This document shows, piece by piece, positions 34,523-42,661 of a stretch of 64,000 bases of DNA. Where the stretch lies: the NCBI GenBank assembly GCA_934149465.1, contig CAKPEZ010000003.1:90680-154679 (forward strand), written 5' to 3'. The translations under genes were made by a program, and so were the position numbers. The notes under the pieces are model-generated. The model saw nothing but the letters and a program-made list of their open reading frames with translations. It made no database searches and was not told the origin of the DNA. This stretch comes from an uncultured Bacilli bacterium (GTDB taxonomy: Bacteria > Bacillota_I > Bacilli_A > RF39 > UBA660). Positions within the stretch are counted from its first letter, which is position 1. The number at the start of each line of letters is the position of its first letter.

Positions 34523-36931
34523 ATGTTAGACAAAAAATATAATACTAATGAAAAAGAAACTAAATGGATGGAATACTGGGAAAATGAAAAAATCTATGAA
34601 TTTAAGCCAGATAAAAGAGAAGTATATTCAATAGATACTCCTCCTCCAACAGTAAATGGAAAAATTCATATAGGACATATCTTTTCATATTCTCAAGCAG
34701 AAATGATTGCAAGATATAAAAGGCTAAAAGGATATAACGTTTTTTATCCATTTGGTTTTGATGATAATGGTCTTCCTAGTGAAAGATTAGTAGAAAAAGA
34801 ACAAGGCAAAAAAGCCCATGAGATAGGTAGAGAAGAATTTAGTAAGATGTGCTACGAAACTACTGATAAGTATGAAGCTGAATTTAAGAAGCTTTTTAAA
34901 AGAGCAGGTTTTAGTGCTGATGTTGATAATGCTTATAAGACAGTAAGTGATAAAAGTGCTAAAATAAGTCAATTATCTTTCTTAGAATTAGTAGAAAAAG
35001 GTGCTTGTTATCATAAAGAAAGTCCTGCATTATGGTGCAATGAATGTTTAACATCTATTGCTCAAGCAGAACTAGAAACTAAGAAAATTAAAACTACTTT
35101 TAATTATTTAAATTATGAAACTACTGATGGAGAAATATTTACAATTGCAACTACTAGACCAGAATTAATTCCTGCTATTGTATGTGTATTTGTAAATCCC
35201 AATGATGAAGCTCATAAACATTTAATTGGTAAAAAAGCTCATATTCCAGTAATTGACGAAATAGTTCCTATTATGGCAGATGAAAAAGTTGCAATTGATA
35301 AGGGAACTGGCGTTGTTATGTGTTGTACTTTTGGAGATCAAACAGATATTGAATGGTGGAAAAAATATAACTTACCACTAAAAAATATCTTTACTAAAGA
35401 TGGACATATTGTTGATACTGTAAAAAAATATGGTAATCTTACTATTAAGGAAGCTCGTAAACAAATAATTGAAGACTTTGAAGAAAGTGGATATTTAGTA
35501 AAAGTAGAAGATCTAGAACATGAAGTTCAAACTCATGAAAGATGCGGAAAAGAAGTAGAATATACTGTTATGAATCAGTGGTTTATAGATACAATGAATC
35601 ATAAAGAAGATTTTATTAAAATAGGAAATCAAATTAATTGGTATCCAAAACATATGAAAGCCCGCTATGAAGAGTGGGTTAATAATATTGCTTGGGACTG
35701 GTGTATATCAAGACAAAGATATTTTGGAGTACCATTTCCAGTTTGGTACTGTGCTAATTGTAAGAAAGTAATACTTGCTAATAAAGAAGACCTTCCAGTT
35801 AATCCATTAACTGATAAACCAAGAAATGCTTGTATTTGTGGATGTAATGAATTTATTCCTGAACAAGATATTATGGATACATGGCAAACATCTTCTGTTA
35901 CTCCACTTATTAATATGCGTTATGGAGAAAAAGATAACTACGAAGATATCTTAAAACCTATGAGTTTAAGATGCAATGCTCATGATATTATTCGTACTTG
36001 GGACTTTTATAGCATTGTAAAAAGTTATTATAACTTTAACATGAAGCCATGGAACAATATCATGATATCTGGATTTGTAATGGCTAATAAAGGAGAAAAA
36101 ATATCTAAAAGTAAGAGTAATTCTAAATTAGAACCATTTGAATTATTAGAAACTTATGGAGCAGATGTCGTTCGTTATTGGGCAGGATCTGGTAAACTAG
36201 GAACTGATATTATCTTTAATGATGAAACTTTCTTAAGAGGTAAAAAACTAGTAAATAAGATTTGGAATGTTTCTAAATTTATTGAAATGCACTTACAAGA
36301 TTATAAAGATCGTGAATTTACGGAGTATGAATATATTGATAAATGGATTTTAGGTAAATTTAAAGAAATGGAAGAAAGCTTTAATAAATATCTAGAAGAC
36401 TATGAAATAGGACTTGCCTTAAATGTATTAGAGAAATTTTTCTGGAATTTCTGTGATAATTATATAGAAATTGTAAAACATAGATTATATCGTCCAGAAG
36501 AATTTGGAGATATTCCAAGATATTCTGGTCAAAAGACAGTATATACTTTATTATATAAATTACTTCAAGACTTTAGTATTTTCTTCCCATTTATCACTGA
36601 AGAAATATATCAAGAACTATATCATGATGAAAAATCTATTCATTTAACAAGAATTAAACCTTTGGAAAATGATTATAATAGTGAGAAAATCAATGGAGAT
36701 ATGATTATCGAAATAATAGGTCAAGCTAGAGGAGAAAAAACTAATAATAACGTATCTTTAAAAACTCCAATTAAGAACTTAGATTTAAGTTTAAGTAGTG
36801 ATCTAGAAAATGCGATTAATCTATCTATTAAAGATTTTAAAGCTACTTTGTTTATACAAAATTTAAATATTAGTCATATAGATAAAGATTATCTTATTAA
36901 TAAAATTGAACTTAACTTAGAAGAAGCCTAA
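34523..36931 (+). CDS. valS: Valyl-tRNA synthetase, archaeal/rickettsial-like type
   Basis: An 802-residue class I synthetase. HIGH is at residues 49-52 (NGKIHIGHIFSYSQAEMIAR). The next motif is YPFGFDDNGLPSERLVEK. Usual Bacillota ValRS have GMDHAGIATQ at this place, while FDDNGLPTER is typical of archaeal and some alphaproteobacterial (rickettsial) ValRS. KMSKS is KISKSKSN near 529-536. A zinc knuckle (WCNECLTSIAQAELE) and the anticodon-binding domain follow; the C-terminal coiled-coil of bacterial ValRS (about 880 aa) is missing. A Bacillota-style T-box controls it. Function is secure; the lineage is discussed as a finding. Confidence 0.95.
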   Translation: MLDKKYNTNEKETKWMEYWENEKIYEFKPDKREVYSIDTPPPTVNGKIHIGHIFSYSQAEMIARYKRLKGYNVFYPFGFDDNGLPSERLVEKEQGKKAHEIGREEFSKMCYETTDKYEAEFKKLFKRAGFSADVDNAYKTVSDKSAKISQLSFLELVEKGACYHKESPALWCNECLTSIAQAELETKKIKTTFNYLNYETTDGEIFTIATTRPELIPAIVCVFVNPNDEAHKHLIGKKAHIPVIDEIVPIMADEKVAIDKGTGVVMCCTFGDQTDIEWWKKYNLPLKNIFTKDGHIVDTVKKYGNLTIKEARKQIIEDFEESGYLVKVEDLEHEVQTHERCGKEVEYTVMNQWFIDTMNHKEDFIKIGNQINWYPKHMKARYEEWVNNIAWDWCISRQRYFGVPFPVWYCANCKKVILANKEDLPVNPLTDKPRNACICGCNEFIPEQDIMDTWQTSSVTPLINMRYGEKDNYEDILKPMSLRCNAHDIIRTWDFYSIVKSYYNFNMKPWNNIMISGFVMANKGEKISKSKSNSKLEPFELLETYGADVVRYWAGSGKLGTDIIFNDETFLRGKKLVNKIWNVSKFIEMHLQDYKDREFTEYEYIDKWILGKFKEMEESFNKYLEDYEIGLALNVLEKFFWNFCDNYIEIVKHRLYRPEEFGDIPRYSGQKTVYTLLYKLLQDFSIFFPFITEEIYQELYHDEKSIHLTRIKPLENDYNSEKINGDMIIEIIGQARGEKTNNNVSLKTPIKNLDLSLSSDLENAINLSIKDFKATLFIQNLNISHIDKDYLINKIELNLEEA

Positions 36932-36947
36932 TGGCTTTCTTCTTTTT
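36919..36947 (+). terminator. Terminator of valS
   Basis: AGAAGAAGCC pairs with GGCTTTCTTCT (one bulged base) across a TAAT loop, followed by T-rich sequence. The left arm lies in the last valS codons. Confidence 0.8.
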
Positions 36948-36959
36948 CTTATATTAAAA

Positions 36960-37238
36960 ATGATTAATAATAATATAATTAGTTTAGAACAGACTGAAGT
37001 TGAATTTTTCCCTAAGATAACTGATGTTGTAATACCTAAGACAATCGGTGGAGTTACAGTAAAGAAAATAGGCGAACATTACGATAGTACAACAGAAAAT
37101 TATGCTGGTGCTTTCGAAGGTAAAGGGTCAGTAAATGTTGTAATACCGCGTAGAGTTACTTATGTAAGTAATGCATTTGATGAGAATGCTTCTTATAGAT
37201 ATTATGATGAATTATGTGCTAGCGATGTTCCCAGCTAA
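36960..37238 (+). pseudogene. Fragment of a BspA-like leucine-rich-repeat surface protein
   Basis: The 92-codon frame encodes ITDVVIPKTIGGVTVKKIGE, GAFEGKGSVNVVIP and VTYVSNAFDENASY. These match the repeat of BspA-type (LRR_5) surface proteins: VxIPxxIxGxxVxxIGxxAF then VxIPxxVTxIxxxAF. There is no ribosome site before the ATG and no signal peptide or anchor, and only about one and a half repeats remain. It most likely is the remnant of a larger surface-protein gene, or a recombined cassette piece. The base use is slightly richer in G and C than its neighbours. Confidence 0.6.
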
Positions 37239-37336
37239 ATAGTATTTCTATTTGTTCTTTTTCTAATATTTACTATCTTGGTTATACGTGTTATAATATA
37301 TAATATAATTATTATTATGAAGGGAAGGCGTATTTT

Positions 37337-37681
37337 ATGTATTGTGGAAACTGTGGTAATAAGTTAGAAGAAGGACAAGAAGTTTGCTTAAAATGTGGAA
37401 AAGTAGTTCGTAATATTAATAATAATTCTAGTAATTCAAATAGTAATCCTAATGCAAAATCTAGAATAGCAGCAGGTGTACTTGGAATACTTTTAGGTGC
37501 TCTTGGTATTCATAACTTTTATTTAGGATATACTAATAAGGGAATTACTCAATTATTAATAACTGTTTTAAGCTGCGGAGTATTATCTTTTGTATCTGCT
37601 TTATGGGGACTTATTGAAGGAATAATGATTTTAGTTGGTAGCATTAATGTTGATGCTAATGGAGACGTTTTAAAAGACTAA
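37337..37681 (+). CDS. Zinc-ribbon TM2-domain membrane protein
   Basis: An N-terminal zinc ribbon (YCGNCGNKLEEGQEVCLKCG, residues 2-21) and an Asn/Ser-rich linker precede a TM2 domain with two spans: GVLGILLGALGIHNFYLGYT (the G-x-x-G-x-H-x-F-Y-x-G signature), then LLITVLSCGVLSFVSALWGL. The function of bacterial TM2 proteins is not known. The ribosome site is GAAGGGAAGG. The DUF2752 gene follows after 1 bp, a pairing seen in other bacteria. Confidence 0.88.
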   Translation: MYCGNCGNKLEEGQEVCLKCGKVVRNINNNSSNSNSNPNAKSRIAAGVLGILLGALGIHNFYLGYTNKGITQLLITVLSCGVLSFVSALWGLIEGIMILVGSINVDANGDVLKD

Positions 37682-37682
37682 G

Positions 37683-38042
37683 ATGAATAGACTAATTAAA
37701 AGTTTAGCTATTTTAATACAAGGAATAATATTATATTTATACCTTAAGTTAAATATAATATTTCCTTGTCTTTTTTTAAAGTATTTGCATATTAAGTGTC
37801 CTACTTGTGGAATGACAAGAGCATTTTTAGAAATATTTAACTTAAATTTAGGAAAAGCATTAGCTTATAATTTGCTTAGTATTCCTTTGTTTATATTGAT
37901 ATTAGTTAGTAATAGTTTGCTTGTTATAGATATTATTCTTGATAAAAAATATTTAGATAAACTATATAATAAAATATTTTCTCATTATCAAATAATTATC
38001 TTAATATTAATAATAAATATGTTAATAAATACTGTTAAGTGA
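37683..38042 (+). CDS. DUF2752 membrane protein
   Basis: A 119-residue protein with about three hydrophobic segments. Its signature is IKCPTCGMTRAFLEIFNLNL near residues 37-56 (CPxCGxTRA), followed by ALAYNLLSIPLFILI. Function is unknown. It begins 1 bp after the TM2 gene stop, so it is translationally coupled, and the two products may act together in the membrane. Confidence 0.85.
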   Translation: MNRLIKSLAILIQGIILYLYLKLNIIFPCLFLKYLHIKCPTCGMTRAFLEIFNLNLGKALAYNLLSIPLFILILVSNSLLVIDIILDKKYLDKLYNKIFSHYQIIILILIINMLINTVK

Positions 38043-38063
38043 ATATAATATTAATAAATAATC

Positions 38064-38093
38064 TTGCTATAAGAGATTTAGTTATGATATAAT
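38064..38093 (+). promoter_or_regulatory. Promoter of the zinc-ribbon gene leader
   Basis: TTGCTA (38064-38069), 18-bp spacer, TATAAT (38088-38093). It lies about 90 bp before the start codon. Confidence 0.75.
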
Positions 38094-38099
38094 GAGTCT

Positions 38100-38183
38100 A
38101 GATTTAAATGTTTTATTCCTATTGCTTCCTTGCTAAGAAGTTTAAGATATCCGTTAAATCAAAGCTTATAAAGGAGGTATGTT
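38100..38183 (+). promoter_or_regulatory. Structured 5' leader of the zinc-ribbon gene
   Basis: GATTTAA (38101-38107) pairs with TTAAATC (38154-38160), enclosing a small hairpin CTTC (38125-38128) and GAAG (38137-38140). AAGGAGG follows at 38170. The leader has no reading frame and no terminator. It does not match a riboswitch class I know. Confidence 0.5.
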
Positions 38184-38360
38184 ATGAACTATACAGATGA
38201 AAATATCACTTGTAAAGATTGTGGTGCAACTTTTGTTTTTACAGCTGGTGAACAAGCTTTTTATGCTGAAAAAGGTTTTACTCAAAAACCAGTAAGATGT
38301 AAGTCTTGTCGCGAAGCACGTAAAGCTCGTATGAATGAACGTAAAGAAAATAATAAGTAG
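38184..38360 (+). CDS. 58-aa zinc-ribbon protein
   Basis: A small protein with two CxxC pairs: ITCKDCGATFVFTAGEQAFY (Cys 10 and 13) and KPVRCKSCREARKAR (Cys 39 and 42). The FTAGEQAFYAEKGFTQKPVRC pattern is that of the zinc-ribbon 'probable zinc-binding domain' family, widespread in Bacillota. It ends in a basic tail (ARKARMNERKENNK) suited to RNA or DNA contact. The function is unknown. It has a strong AAGGAGG site, its own promoter and a structured leader, and ends in a bidirectional terminator. Confidence 0.88.
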   Translation: MNYTDENITCKDCGATFVFTAGEQAFYAEKGFTQKPVRCKSCREARKARMNERKENNK

Positions 38361-38361
38361 T

Positions 38362-38400
38362 AAAAAAACGAATTATCTGTTAAAGGTAATTCGTTTATTT
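38362..38400. terminator. Bidirectional terminator between the zinc-ribbon and esterase genes
   Basis: AAACGAATTA (38366-38375) pairs perfectly with TAATTCGTTT (38387-38396), with A/T runs on both sides. Confidence 0.9.
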
Positions 38401-39123
38401 TTCTATTATTTTTTCATATTTAGAAGGATATTTATTTTTTAGAAAGTGCATACTTAATGATATTGCTTCATCTTTTCTAGGGCCTCTAAATATATCGTGA
38501 GTACAATTATTTAGATATACTAACATCTTGGTATTACTTTTGATAGTAGAATAGACGTGTTTAACACTTCCTTCTGGGACTAGTTTATCTTTTTTACCAT
38601 AGATAATTAAAACAGGAACAGTTACATTACTTGGATCGTTATAATGCTCTTCAATTAAATTCATAAATTCAGTAATAGTTGGAATTGGTACTTTAATAAG
38701 TCTTGTAATAACGTCAGAATTATTATAATCTTTTAGTACTTTAGGTAATTCTTTGATACTATCAATTACTTTTAATTTATCATTTTTAAAGATAAGATAC
38801 TGAAAAGCGGGTGCTGCTAGGATAAGTTTTTTAACTTCTTTATATTTAGATGCTAGATAGCACGCAATAACTCCACCCATGCTATGACCAATTAGATAAA
38901 TTTTTTTATATCCTTCATTTATTAATTTTTGAATATGATCTTCTGCAGATTTTATCCACATATCTTTATTTACTCCAGTTAAGGTATATTTATCATGACC
39001 AGGTAGGGTAAAAGTATATACATCAAAATTATGTTGATATTCTAAAGTATTAGCGAGTTCTTCAATATCATAAGTTCCTCCAGCAAATCCATGAATAATA
39101 AGAATAGCTTTTCTAAAATACAT
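38395..39123 (-). CDS. Alpha/beta-hydrolase, carboxylesterase/monoacylglycerol-lipase-like
   Basis: A 242-residue serine hydrolase. LIIHGFAGGTYDIEELA gives the oxyanion HG motif near residue 10, and LIGHSMGGVIACYLA near 82-96 holds the nucleophile elbow GxSxG. VLIIYGKKDKLVP near 185 supplies the catalytic Asp, and NCTHDIF the catalytic His. It resembles the Est30/YvaK-type carboxylesterases; in B. subtilis yvaK lies by secG-rnr-smpB, about 4 kb away here. The ATG at 39123 is favoured, since AGAGGTG precedes it and overlaps an earlier in-frame GTG. Confidence 0.85.
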   Translation of the reverse strand: MYFRKAILIIHGFAGGTYDIEELANTLEYQHNFDVYTFTLPGHDKYTLTGVNKDMWIKSAEDHIQKLINEGYKKIYLIGHSMGGVIACYLASKYKEVKKLILAAPAFQYLIFKNDKLKVIDSIKELPKVLKDYNNSDVITRLIKVPIPTITEFMNLIEEHYNDPSNVTVPVLIIYGKKDKLVPEGSVKHVYSTIKSNTKMLVYLNNCTHDIFRGPRKDEAISLSMHFLKNKYPSKYEKIIEK

Positions 39124-39244
39124 TATATTCACCTCTTTCTATATTAATTATATAATAAAAAAATTAAAAGATAAAGCTAGTATATTTTTTATTGTAAATA
39201 ATTTTTCTATTTGTTATAATTAATATGTTTGGATGGTGAATATA

Positions 39245-40627
39245 ATGTATGATACTATAATAGTAGGAGCTGGTCCAGCAGGACTTTTTACAGCGTATGA
39301 ACTAATTACTAAGAATAAAGATCTTAAGATTTTACTTATTGATCAGGGAAAGTTTGCTAAGGATCGTTTTTGCCCTATGAATAAGAATAATATTCCTTGT
39401 GTTAATTGTAAACCTTGTAATATTATGGCTGGTTATGGAGGAGCAGGTACTTTTTCAGATGGAAAATTAAATTTTGTACCTAAACTTGGTAAATCTGATT
39501 TATTTAAATATATGGATAGTAAGAAAGCTTATGATTTGATAGATGATACAGAAGAGATATTTAATAAGTTTAATATGAATAGTGAAGTATATCCTTCTAA
39601 TATGGAAGAAGCTTTAAGTATTCAAAAAGAAGTTGCTAAGGAAGGCGCAAGACTTTTAATTATAAAACAAAAACACTTAGGTAGTGATAATTTGCCTAAG
39701 TATATAGAAGAATTTACTAGATATTTAGCAGATCATGGTGTAGAAATATTAGATAGATGTGAAGTATTAGATATTATTAAAGAAAAAACTAATTATGAAG
39801 TTATTACTAATAATAAGAAGATAAGATCTAAGTATGTAGTAGTAGCTCCTGGTAGAACTGGTGCTAAATGGGTTCAAGAGTTTGCTGATAAACATAATAT
39901 TTCTTATTTATCTCAAAGTATTGAGATTGGTGTTAGAGTAGAAGTAAGAAAAGAAATTATGGAAGATATATGCTCTATTATTTATGATCCATCTATATTT
40001 ATTAAGACAGATACTTATTCTGATGAAATAAGAACTTTCTGTACTAATCCAGGAGGATATGTTACTAAAGAAAATTATTATGGTTTTATTTGTGTTAATG
40101 GACATGCTTTAAAAAATGTAAAATCTGATAACTCGAATTTTGCTTTTATTTCTAAAATATCTTTAACTGAGCCTGTTACTAATACTAGATTATATGGTGA
40201 ATCTATAGCAAGAATTGCTAATGTATTAGGAGATGGAAAACCTATTATTCAGTCTTTAAAAGATTTACGAAATGGAAGAAGAAGTCAGTGGCATAGATTA
40301 GAAAAATCTTTTATAACGCCTACTTTAAAAGATTGTGTAGCAGGAGATCTGGCTTTAGTTCTTCCTCATAGAATTATTACTAATATCTTAGAAGGATTAG
40401 AAAAGTTAGATAAGATAATACCTGGAGTTAATAATGATGAAACTTTATTATATGGCCCAGAAATTAAATTTTTTAGTAATGAGATAGAAACTGATAATAA
40501 TTTTAAACTTAAAAATGATAATATCTATTTCATTGGAGATGGTGCTGGTAAAGCCGGTAATATTGTAACAGCAGCCGCTACTGGATTAGTTGCAGCAAGA
40601 GATATACTAAATAAAGGAGAATTTTAA
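39245..40627 (+). CDS. FAD-dependent dehydrogenase (COG2509-like)
   Basis: A flavoprotein with the dinucleotide-binding motif DTIIVGAGPAGLFTAYEL at its start, and a Cys-rich segment FCPMNKNNIPCVNCKPCNIM near residues 44-63. GYGGAGTFSDGKLN follows, then a second glycine motif YVVVAPGRTGAKW, and the C-terminal FAD-contact IYFIGDGAGKAGNIVTAAAT. This combination marks the uncharacterised COG2509 family of NAD(P)/FAD oxidoreductases. The four spaced Cys could bind iron-sulfur or zinc. The ATG at 39245 is preferred because of the GGTGA site. It is coupled to the dCMP deaminase gene by 1 bp. Confidence 0.82.
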   Translation: MYDTIIVGAGPAGLFTAYELITKNKDLKILLIDQGKFAKDRFCPMNKNNIPCVNCKPCNIMAGYGGAGTFSDGKLNFVPKLGKSDLFKYMDSKKAYDLIDDTEEIFNKFNMNSEVYPSNMEEALSIQKEVAKEGARLLIIKQKHLGSDNLPKYIEEFTRYLADHGVEILDRCEVLDIIKEKTNYEVITNNKKIRSKYVVVAPGRTGAKWVQEFADKHNISYLSQSIEIGVRVEVRKEIMEDICSIIYDPSIFIKTDTYSDEIRTFCTNPGGYVTKENYYGFICVNGHALKNVKSDNSNFAFISKISLTEPVTNTRLYGESIARIANVLGDGKPIIQSLKDLRNGRRSQWHRLEKSFITPTLKDCVAGDLALVLPHRIITNILEGLEKLDKIIPGVNNDETLLYGPEIKFFSNEIETDNNFKLKNDNIYFIGDGAGKAGNIVTAAATGLVAARDILNKGEF

Positions 40628-40628
40628 A

Positions 40629-41105
40629 ATGAAAAGAGAAGGATATATAACTTGGGATGAATATTTTATGGGAATTGCTACTTTATCAGCAATGCGTAGC
40701 AAAGATCCATCTACACAAGTAGGAGCATGTATTGTATCTACTGATAATCGTATTTTGTCAGTAGGTTATAATGGAGCACCTCGTGGATTATCTGATGATG
40801 CTATGAATTGGGGAAGAGAAGGAAACTTTAAAGAAACTAAATATGCCTATGTATGCCATGCTGAGTTAAACGCTATTTTAAATTATCGTGGTTCTTTGAA
40901 TGGTGCTAAGATATATGTTGATTTATTTCCTTGTAATGAATGTGCTAAAGCTATTATTCAGTCTGGAATAAAAGAAATTATTTATAAGAATGATAAATAT
41001 AAAGACACGGATTCTGTAGTAGTATCTAAGAAAATGCTTGATACTTGCGGAGTTACTTATAGACAGTATATTCCAAGTAATAATAAGATAGAAATAAGTT
41101 TATAA
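40629..41105 (+). CDS. dCMP deaminase family protein
   Basis: Zinc-dependent deoxycytidylate deaminase, which supplies dUMP for thymidylate synthesis. The active-site motif is CHAELNAILN (His and catalytic Glu, near residues 77-86), followed by FPCNECAKAIIQSG (PCxxC, near 98-111). The N-terminal MGIATLSAMRSKDPSTQVGA and VGYNGAPRG also match. It is 158 residues long, as in the ComEB/Dcd family. AAAGGAG precedes the ATG. Confidence 0.93.
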   Translation: MKREGYITWDEYFMGIATLSAMRSKDPSTQVGACIVSTDNRILSVGYNGAPRGLSDDAMNWGREGNFKETKYAYVCHAELNAILNYRGSLNGAKIYVDLFPCNECAKAIIQSGIKEIIYKNDKYKDTDSVVVSKKMLDTCGVTYRQYIPSNNKIEISL

Positions 41106-41106
41106 T

Positions 41107-41149
41107 AAAAAACGCTTTAATAAGTATATTTACTTAAAAAGCGTTTTAT
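41107..41149. terminator. Bidirectional terminator after dCMP deaminase
   Basis: AAAACGCTTT (41109-41118) pairs with AAAGCGTTTT (41138-41147). An inner AAGTA/TACTT pair adds to the stem. A and T runs flank it. Confidence 0.85.
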
Positions 41150-41391
41150 TTATTTGTATTAGCGTAATAATTATATTCAGATATTTCTTCTAATATTATT
41201 TCTAATTCATCAATATTATTTTCATTTAAGTAATTATTAACATCAAAGATTAATTCTTCAATATTATGATAATCGTTATAATTAAAATTATATTTCTTTA
41301 AAATTTCTACTTGTCTTTCTGATAAGTACATTCCATTATAATTATGATGAAAATCTTTTCTAGCATTTTCTATTATATTATCAAAGTCCAT
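41146..41391 (-). CDS. Unknown 81-aa acidic protein
   Basis: Not recognised. It is a small acidic, helical, Asn/Tyr/Glu-rich protein (NIIENARKDFHHNYNGMYLS, then LSERQVEILKKYNFNYND and NNIDELEIILEEISEYNYYA). It has no membrane span or cysteines. AAGGAATAATA precedes the ATG at 41391. The segment ERQVEILKKYNFNYNDYHNI looks like a short helix-turn of the kind found in small Bacillota regulators, but that is too weak to assign. Confidence 0.6.
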   Translation of the reverse strand: MDFDNIIENARKDFHHNYNGMYLSERQVEILKKYNFNYNDYHNIEELIFDVNNYLNENNIDELEIILEEISEYNYYANTNK

Positions 41392-41444
41392 TATTATTCC
41401 TTTCTTTAAGTTCTATATAACTATTTCTAGATAAATTTTATACG

Positions 41445-41522
41445 TGGTGTTCACGAAGAGAATTGAACTCTTAACCTTTTCCTTCGGAGGGAAACGCTCT
41501 ATCCAGTTTGAGCTACGTGAAC
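41445..41522 (-). tRNA. tRNA-Arg (anticodon CCG)
   Basis: Cloverleaf: acceptor GTTCACG/CGTGAAC, anticodon stem TTTCC/GGAAA with loop CTCCGAA (anticodon CCG), discriminator A and an encoded CCA. Its first base directly follows the stop codon of exoA on the same strand. Confidence 0.93.
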
Positions 41523-42275
41523 TTATAAGTCTATAATAAGACCAATAGGGCAGTGATCACTACCAAGTACATCACTATATATTATAGCATTCTTTATCTT
41601 AGAAGTTAAATCTTTAGAAACTATAAAATAATCTATCCTCCAGCCAACGTTTCTTTCTCTTGCTTTAGTAATATAATTCCACCAAGTATATTTAACTTCG
41701 TTTGGATAAAGATATCTATAAGTATCAACATAATTATTATTTAAAAGATTCTTAAAACAATTTCTCTCTTCATAAGTAAATCCAGCATTACCAATATTTT
41801 CTTTAGCATTTTTTAGATCTATTTCTTCATTAGCAACATTAAAATCTCCACATATAATAACTTTCTTTTTTTCATGTAGTTTATTTATATATTTTAGAAA
41901 ATCTCTTTCCCAATAAGTACGGTATTCTAATCTACTTAAATCTTGCTTAGCATTTGGAACATATACGTTTACTAGGTAGATACTAGGATATTCTAAAGTA
42001 ATAACTCTTCCTTCTTGATCATGTATTTCTTTATTAATTCCATAAGAAACAGATATTGGTTTTTCTTTAGTAAAGATCATTGTACCAGAATAACCTTTCT
42101 TTAAGGCAGGATTTATATAAAGATAATAATTTTCTGGAATATATGGAAGCTCTTCTAAAGTTGCTTTTACTTCTTGAAGAGCAAATATATCTGGCATTTC
42201 TTGTTTAAAAAAAGAGGGGAATCCTTTTTTAACACACGCTCTATAACCAGCAACATTCCAAGAAATTAACTTCAT
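41523..42275 (-). CDS. exoA: Exodeoxyribonuclease III / AP endonuclease
   Basis: A Mg-dependent endonuclease of base-excision repair. Motifs: KLISWNVAGYRACVKKGF at residues 2-19 (Asn), ALQEVKA near 33 (metal-binding Glu), CGDFNVANEEIDL near 143 (DxN), YTWWNY near 203, and LGSDHCPIGLII at the C-terminus (catalytic Asp-His). The length of 250 residues matches ExoA. The ATG at 42275 follows AAGGAAG. Its stop codon abuts tRNA-Arg(CCG), so the mRNA must be cut to release that tRNA if both share a transcript. Confidence 0.96.
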   Translation of the reverse strand: MKLISWNVAGYRACVKKGFPSFFKQEMPDIFALQEVKATLEELPYIPENYYLYINPALKKGYSGTMIFTKEKPISVSYGINKEIHDQEGRVITLEYPSIYLVNVYVPNAKQDLSRLEYRTYWERDFLKYINKLHEKKKVIICGDFNVANEEIDLKNAKENIGNAGFTYEERNCFKNLLNNNYVDTYRYLYPNEVKYTWWNYITKARERNVGWRIDYFIVSKDLTSKIKNAIIYSDVLGSDHCPIGLIIDL

Positions 42276-42298
42276 AATAGACACTTCCTTTTAGATAT

Positions 42299-42328
42299 TA
42301 AAAAACTTGTATTTTAATAATACAAGTT
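42299..42328 (-). terminator. Terminator of the tRNA-Ala/tRNA-Pro operon
   Basis: AACTTGTATT (42304-42313) pairs with AATACAAGTT (42319-42328). On the minus strand a T run follows. Confidence 0.88.
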
Positions 42329-42339
42329 GATTTTATAGA

Positions 42340-42416
42340 TGGTCGGGAAGACAGGATTTGAACCTGCAACCACCTGGTCCCAAACCAGGTGCTCTACCAA
42401 GTTGAGCCACTTCCCG
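42340..42416 (-). tRNA. tRNA-Pro (anticodon TGG)
   Basis: Acceptor CGGGAAG/CTTCCCG, anticodon stem CCTGG/CCAGG with loop TTTGGGA (anticodon TGG), CCA encoded. It lies 2 bp from tRNA-Ala and is co-transcribed with it. Confidence 0.95.
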
Positions 42417-42418
42417 AA

Positions 42419-42495
42419 TGGTGGAGAATGAGGGACTCGAACCCTTGACCCTCTGCGTGCAAGGCAGATGCTCTAGCCAACTGAGCTAATTCCCC
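42419..42495 (-). tRNA. tRNA-Ala (anticodon TGC)
   Basis: Acceptor GGGGAAT/ATTCTCC (one G-T), anticodon stem TCTGC/GCAGA with loop CTTGCAC (anticodon TGC), CCA encoded. It is the first gene of the two-tRNA operon. Confidence 0.95.
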
Positions 42496-42508
42496 ACGGA
42501 CAAGTTAA

Positions 42509-42537
42509 ATTATATCAATACTTTTTTGTTTTGTCAA
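42509..42537 (-). promoter_or_regulatory. Consensus promoter of tRNA-Ala/tRNA-Pro
   Basis: On the minus strand TTGACA (42537-42532), 17-bp spacer, TATAAT (42514-42509): a perfect sigma-A consensus in all 12 bases. Confidence 0.93.
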
Positions 42538-42607
42538 CAAAATATTAAAAAAAAGTAAATAATATGTTATAATTAAATAAATGTGAGTTTGTTTATAACA
42601 TAATTAT

Positions 42608-42635
42608 TTGTATTTTAGAATAAGTATGTTATAAT
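42608..42635 (+). promoter_or_regulatory. Promoter of secG
   Basis: TTGTAT (42608-42613), 16-bp spacer, TATAAT (42630-42635). Confidence 0.65.
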
Positions 42636-42661
42636 AATACTATCGATTTTGGAGGTGTCCT

